A stretch of DNA of 11,820 nt. Source: Hymenopellis radicata (lineage: Eukaryota; Basidiomycota; Agaricomycetes; Agaricales; Physalacriaceae). The translations under genes and the position numbers were made by a program. The stretch is from the NCBI GenBank assembly GCA_015501595.1, contig JADNRX010001271.1:1-11820 (forward strand). The letters run 5' to 3'. Position 1 is the stretch's first letter. Every line of letters begins with the position of its first letter. Below the pieces are notes generated by a model. That model was not told the DNA's origin. It saw only the letters and a program-made list of their open reading frames with translations, and did no database searches. This document shows, one piece after another, positions 8,650 through 11,820 of the stretch.

Positions 8650-8682
8650 GCAGCATTATATTATGATAAATTATAATACTGC
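8650..8682. repeat. AT-rich imperfect inverted repeat
   Basis: Left arm GCAGCATTATATT and right arm ATTATAATACTGC pair at 11 of 13 positions around a 7-base centre. It sits about 320 bases upstream of the transporter start. It could be a cruciform, a regulator site or a tiny element remnant; no target duplication was recognised. Confidence 0.5.
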
Positions 8683-8946
8683 CCACTCGGCTCGGCTGAG
8701 CATACATAACTGCTTCCGTTTCCACGGCAAGGACCCAGATCTGGGTGACAGGCTCTCTTCGGCGCTCAGCTCGCACTTGACCCGACCGACTCCTCAACCT
8801 CTTGCAAATCGGCGCGCAAGTCGTCACACGATCGGTATGCCTTCGAACTTGCATACAGAGGCCCAGGACGCTCCCTTGACTTGCTACTATCTTGATGCTC
8901 GAATCTGCATGAGCTCTTCGCTGAGTTCGCTCAAAGTCCGCGCGGC

Positions 8947-8954
8947 TTTAAATA
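8947..8954 (+). promoter_or_regulatory. TATA-like box of the sugar transporter
   Basis: TTTAAATA lies 47-54 bases before the ATG at 9001. That spacing implies a very short 5' leader and supports this start codon. Confidence 0.45.
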
Positions 8955-9000
8955 GCTCTGTTCAGTCCGCCCTTATCGAGTTATCTCTCCAACTTCGACG

Positions 9001-11089
9001 ATGAGCACGAGCACCAGCCGAGTCAGTGACAGGGAAGCAACAGAGTCAGAGGACGTGGCGCGTCTCAATGCGTACACTCTGATGTGTGCCTCGTTCGCCA
9101 CGGTGGGGTCTCTGCTCTATGGTATCGACTCTGGCATCATCTCCACTACCATCGCGCATGAGAGCTTTACCGAGTATTTCGCGCCGTATACTGGTATGTC
9201 TCTTCTACCGTTTACATATACGGACTTGGTCGTTCAACTCACCCATCATAGTGGACGTGTCTGGCGCAGTGGTGTCGACGTTCTCTGGCGGCAGCTTCAT
9301 AGGCGTTGTGTGCGCTGGCTGGATGGCGGACCAATGGGGGCGCAAGCGGACGATCCAGTTCGCTGCGCTGTGGGCTCTCATTTCAGGTGCCATCCAGGCT
9401 AGCTCGGTTCATATTGGCATGTTCATCGCTGGGCGCATCATAGGCGGGTTTGCCGTGGGTATATTGAGTTGGTTCTTTCGTTTTGAGTGGGAATGCGTTG
9501 TTGATGCCAATGGTTATGATGCAGACATGGTCATCCCAATCTACAATTCGGAGATATCTCCCCCGCGTTGGGTACGTGTGCAGTTTCTCTTGAGGTATCT
9601 CATCTGAGTCTTGGAGTAGAGGGGTCTAGTGAGTGGTCTACACGCCGAGTCTGTTAGCGTCGGCTTCTGTGTGGCTAACGTGCGTCACAGTCCGCCGCCG
9701 TCACTGCTCCGAAATGTGTACCCAGCTCATTCATTTAGTGGATTGGCTACGGATTTTCCTTCGCTTCGGGACAGTTTCAGTGGCGCTTCCCTCTCGCTAT
9801 TCGTATGTCAACGAAGTATTTCTGTTTCATCCCGCAACCTAACATGATTAAGTGCAGAATGTTTCCCGGCAATCGTGCTTCTCATTGGGATACAACTTTT
9901 ACCGTTCTCTCCGCGATGGCTTCTTGAAAAAGGACGAGAACAAGAGGCTTTGGCTGTGCATAAGAAGCTTAATGAGGCTGGCGGGACGTATTCTGCAAAA
10001 GCGCAGCTGAGGCATTTCAATGAGATGCGCGCACAGATTATGGAATCTAGACAGAACCAGGTTGCGTCGTCTCTTGACCTCTTCCTGACACCTTCGTATC
10101 GGAGACGATTGCTGTTGGCAGTTATCGTTCAGCTGTTCGCTCAGCTTTCTGGCGTGAGCGTCATTAATTGTAAGTCTGTTGACGAATTCCCTTGCGAACA
10201 AGCTGACATCGCCACTTTGAAGATTGTTTGTGTTTTACTCTACTATGAAGATGCCCTGTCTGAAGCCCTGCTTTAGTTCAGACAGATCTATACAAAGGCA
10301 TTGGAGTGACGGGACACAATGTGCGGCCCCAAGTTCGATTTTAAGCGCAGTGACGAGCTCAATCGAGATCCTCTAGATCACTCTCCTCGCAGGCATATAC
10401 GGTCGGTTCCGCGCGTGTGTGTACATTACATCCATTAACAGGACGTTCGCCAGGCACCGTCGGACCAATATCCAACATCATATGCCTGTCGTACGTCGAT
10501 CGTTCAGGCCGCAAGTTTCGCGCTATGGTTCACCAGTTTGTTACTGAGCATCGACATCGCCGTGGTCATGGCTCTCTCCGAGCAATTCAGCCAATCGGAT
10601 AACAGAGCTGGTAAAGCTGCCACGATCGCCTTCATATTCTTGTTCAGTGCCATGTCCGGTTCAATCGCGCCCTCTTTCAATACTCGCGCTCACATTTTGC
10701 TGCAGCTTCTCCTTGGGATACAATACCATCAGTATGGTGTACGTTCCCGAAATTCTGAGCCAGCCCATTCGCGCCAAGGGGTCCGCGTTAGCGGGCTGCT
10801 GCAGTCTGGTCGCGAATATTGTGCTCAATCAGATATCTCCTCGAGCCTTCGCCACTATCGGATACAAATATTATACGTTCTTCATCGCAGCGAATCTCCT
10901 CGGAGCGACTTTGTAGGTTTTCAGAATATCGGTCGGTGCTTCGGACTGATTACAATGTGTGATAGGGTGTTCTTCTTGTTTGTCGAAACCAAAGGGAAAA
11001 CACTGGAAGAGATCGGGACAATGTTTGGACAGCCTGTGCCGGCAACGGCAGAAAGTGATGAGACCTCCGTCAGTGGCTTAAGGACGTAG
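9001..11089 (+). CDS. MFS sugar transporter (12-TM), ten exons
   Basis: Plasma-membrane sugar uptake protein of the major facilitator sugar-porter family. Exons: 9001-9193, 9252-9467, 9525-9571, 9620-9679, 9739-9802, 9858-10169, 10277-10320, 10377-10401, 10454-10912 and 10966-11089. Motifs: GWMADQWGRKRT (about 87-98), the loop 2-3 signature; PIYNSEISPP (141-150); PFSPRW (209-214) where PESPRW is usual; QLSGVSVINF (289-298); VDRSGRK (335-341), the second-half signature; VYVPEILSQPIRAKG; and VETKGKTLEEIG near the C-terminus (PETKG family motif). Two T runs appear one base too long (10516-10518 and 10675-10677). Removing both gives 1542 nt, or 513 aa, the normal family length. Exon 8 is only 25 nt. 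Closest in style to fungal lactose-permease/hexose transporter subgroups; substrate cannot be told. Confidence 0.92.
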
Positions 11090-11225
11090 AACGTTTTTCT
11101 TCGATGCATGTTCACAAGGAAAGACGATTGCAATAGAAGTAATACCACAACAACAACTTTGTACAATTTGCCCGCATGAAAAATAGAAACCTTGGCCTCA
11201 AATTGTTTTCTTGAAAGTAGAAGTG
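11090..11225. other. Convergent intergenic region
   Basis: A short spacer between the transporter stop and the presumed 3' end of the convergent BTB-like gene. It contains an ACAACAACAAC-like run at 11148-11157. The two 3' UTRs probably overlap here. No other feature was seen. Confidence 0.4.
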
Positions 11226-11820
11226 TTAGACCATCCTGATGGATGCGACCGACTCGAACCTTGAGGTTGTCCCACTGGGCAACAATGTGGTCGATCCTTT
11301 TAAGTACCATCCTCTTACAGTCATCACACCTTACCTGCCGATGGAGCGCTGTAAGCACAGAGCGGATGTTGTATTCTGTCAGACCTGTCCAAATAGTGGT
11401 CAAGTTCTCCATCGCCAACTGTTATGATAAACGGACTCACTGGGGACTGGATGGTGCCAAATAAGTGATCCAGCGGCGAGAGTCCAAGCCCGCGAAAGTG
11501 CAAGATATTCAAAGAACCGCAGGCCGCAAGGATCGCATGTTGGGGCAGCTGCTCGAACAACACGTCGTACAACTGAATTTTGCGTGTATGATGCATATCG
11601 AGGAGGCGTTTAAGATACTCTGGAGCGATGAGCTGCTATCTCCTCGTCAAGACGTTCTCAGTCAGCTCTACCTTGAGAAGATACGACGACAACGACGGCA
11701 ATGTCCTCGAGATCGTAGCGCGATGCCAGGGCATATATATGAAGCGGCGACGCTGCGGCCTGTGCGCATAGATACTCGGCCGGACCGGATCCTGGGTGCA
11801 TATACGCGTTGACTTCAAGA
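11226..11820 (-). CDS. BTB/POZ-like protein, 3' part (5' end outside window)
   Basis: Read leftward from the right edge. One frame gives SPLHIYALASRYDLEDIA (about 11754-11701). A second gives SSYLLKVELTENVLT and, after an in-frame TAG at 11636-11638, QLIAPEYLKRLLDMHH and LPQHAILAACGSLNILHF. A third stretch after an intron gives NIRSVLTALHRQ, CDDCKRM and VAQWDNLKV. The order 'YALA-Y-LED-A', 'YLKRL--H' and a C-terminal CxxC followed by a conserved Trp is what I recall from the large basidiomycete BTB family; family assignment is from memory. The likely intron is 11389-11444 (GTGAGT...GGACAG), but its phase fits only with one extra base, possibly a lost C in the CCCC run at 11446-11449. Frame also changes near 11680-11705. 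The 3' end is uncertain; 11226 is the nearest stop in an alternative frame. Role unknown; such proteins often mediate protein-protein contacts. Confidence 0.5.

Larger units (their letters stand above)
8233..9000. other. Intergenic: 3' UTR of membrane gene and promoter of sugar transporter
   Basis: This 768-base stretch has no gene I can support; short ORFs on both strands around 8600-9000 have non-protein-like composition. It contains a perfect inverted repeat (8375-8391), an AT-rich imperfect inverted repeat (8650-8682) and a TATA-like box just before the transporter. Confidence 0.6.

Noticed and set aside
8597..9004. ORFs of 85 aa (minus) and 123 aa (plus) upstream of the transporter
   Set aside because: Composition is not protein-like, they overlap each other, and they cover the TATA-like box and the transporter start.
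1..11820. Previously undescribed multi-gene system, mobile element, CRISPR array or RNA gene
   Set aside because: The genes lie on both strands, have their own introns and belong to unrelated families. No transposase, reverse transcriptase, long terminal repeats, tRNA cloverleaf or regularly spaced repeat array was seen.

Overview
This window looks like nuclear DNA of a filamentous basidiomycete (probably Agaricomycetes). The genes are dense and broken by many introns of about 45-60 nt with GT...AG ends and CTNAY-type branch points. One encoded protein ends in the fungal ER-retrieval tetrapeptide HDEL. The protein families present (a divergent PAK/STE20-like kinase, a small four-helix membrane orphan, a BTB protein with a C-terminal CxxC) fit that group. 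No bacterial features, tRNA, rRNA, CRISPR array or intact transposon was seen.

Layout. 1-1934 (+): 3' part of a kinase-domain gene whose start lies left of the window. 1935-2625: no confident gene, only a weak minus-strand ORF and possible extra exons. 2626-3696 (-): unrecognised gene with a mitochondrial-presequence-like N-terminus and an 18-residue tandem repeat. 3944-6799 (-): complete Hsp70-superfamily ER chaperone (LHS1/HYOU1/Grp170 type) with signal peptide and HDEL. 6800-7300: divergent promoter with clustered ACGT-core boxes near the chaperone and a TATA box for the rightward gene. 7301-8232 (+): small four-TM membrane protein, probably the basidiomycete family I recall as DUF7598. 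8233-9000: intergenic, with two inverted repeats and a TATA-like box. 9001-11089 (+): ten-exon MFS sugar transporter. 11226-11820 (-): 3' part of a BTB/POZ-like gene, convergent with the transporter.

The most important observation concerns sequence quality. Every recognisable gene needs single-base corrections to read through, and many of these lie in short homopolymer runs. After correction the exon sums become exact multiples of three: LHS1-like gene, five missing bases, 851 aa; membrane gene, one missing base, 259 aa; transporter, two extra bases, 513 aa. Indel errors in a draft assembly explain this better than independent decay of every neighbour. Automatic gene models here will therefore be truncated or wrong.

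Functionally this is an ordinary fungal neighbourhood, not an operon. The one plausible functional link is the shared promoter between the ER chaperone and the membrane orphan, where G-box-like sites could serve an unfolded-protein-response bZIP factor.
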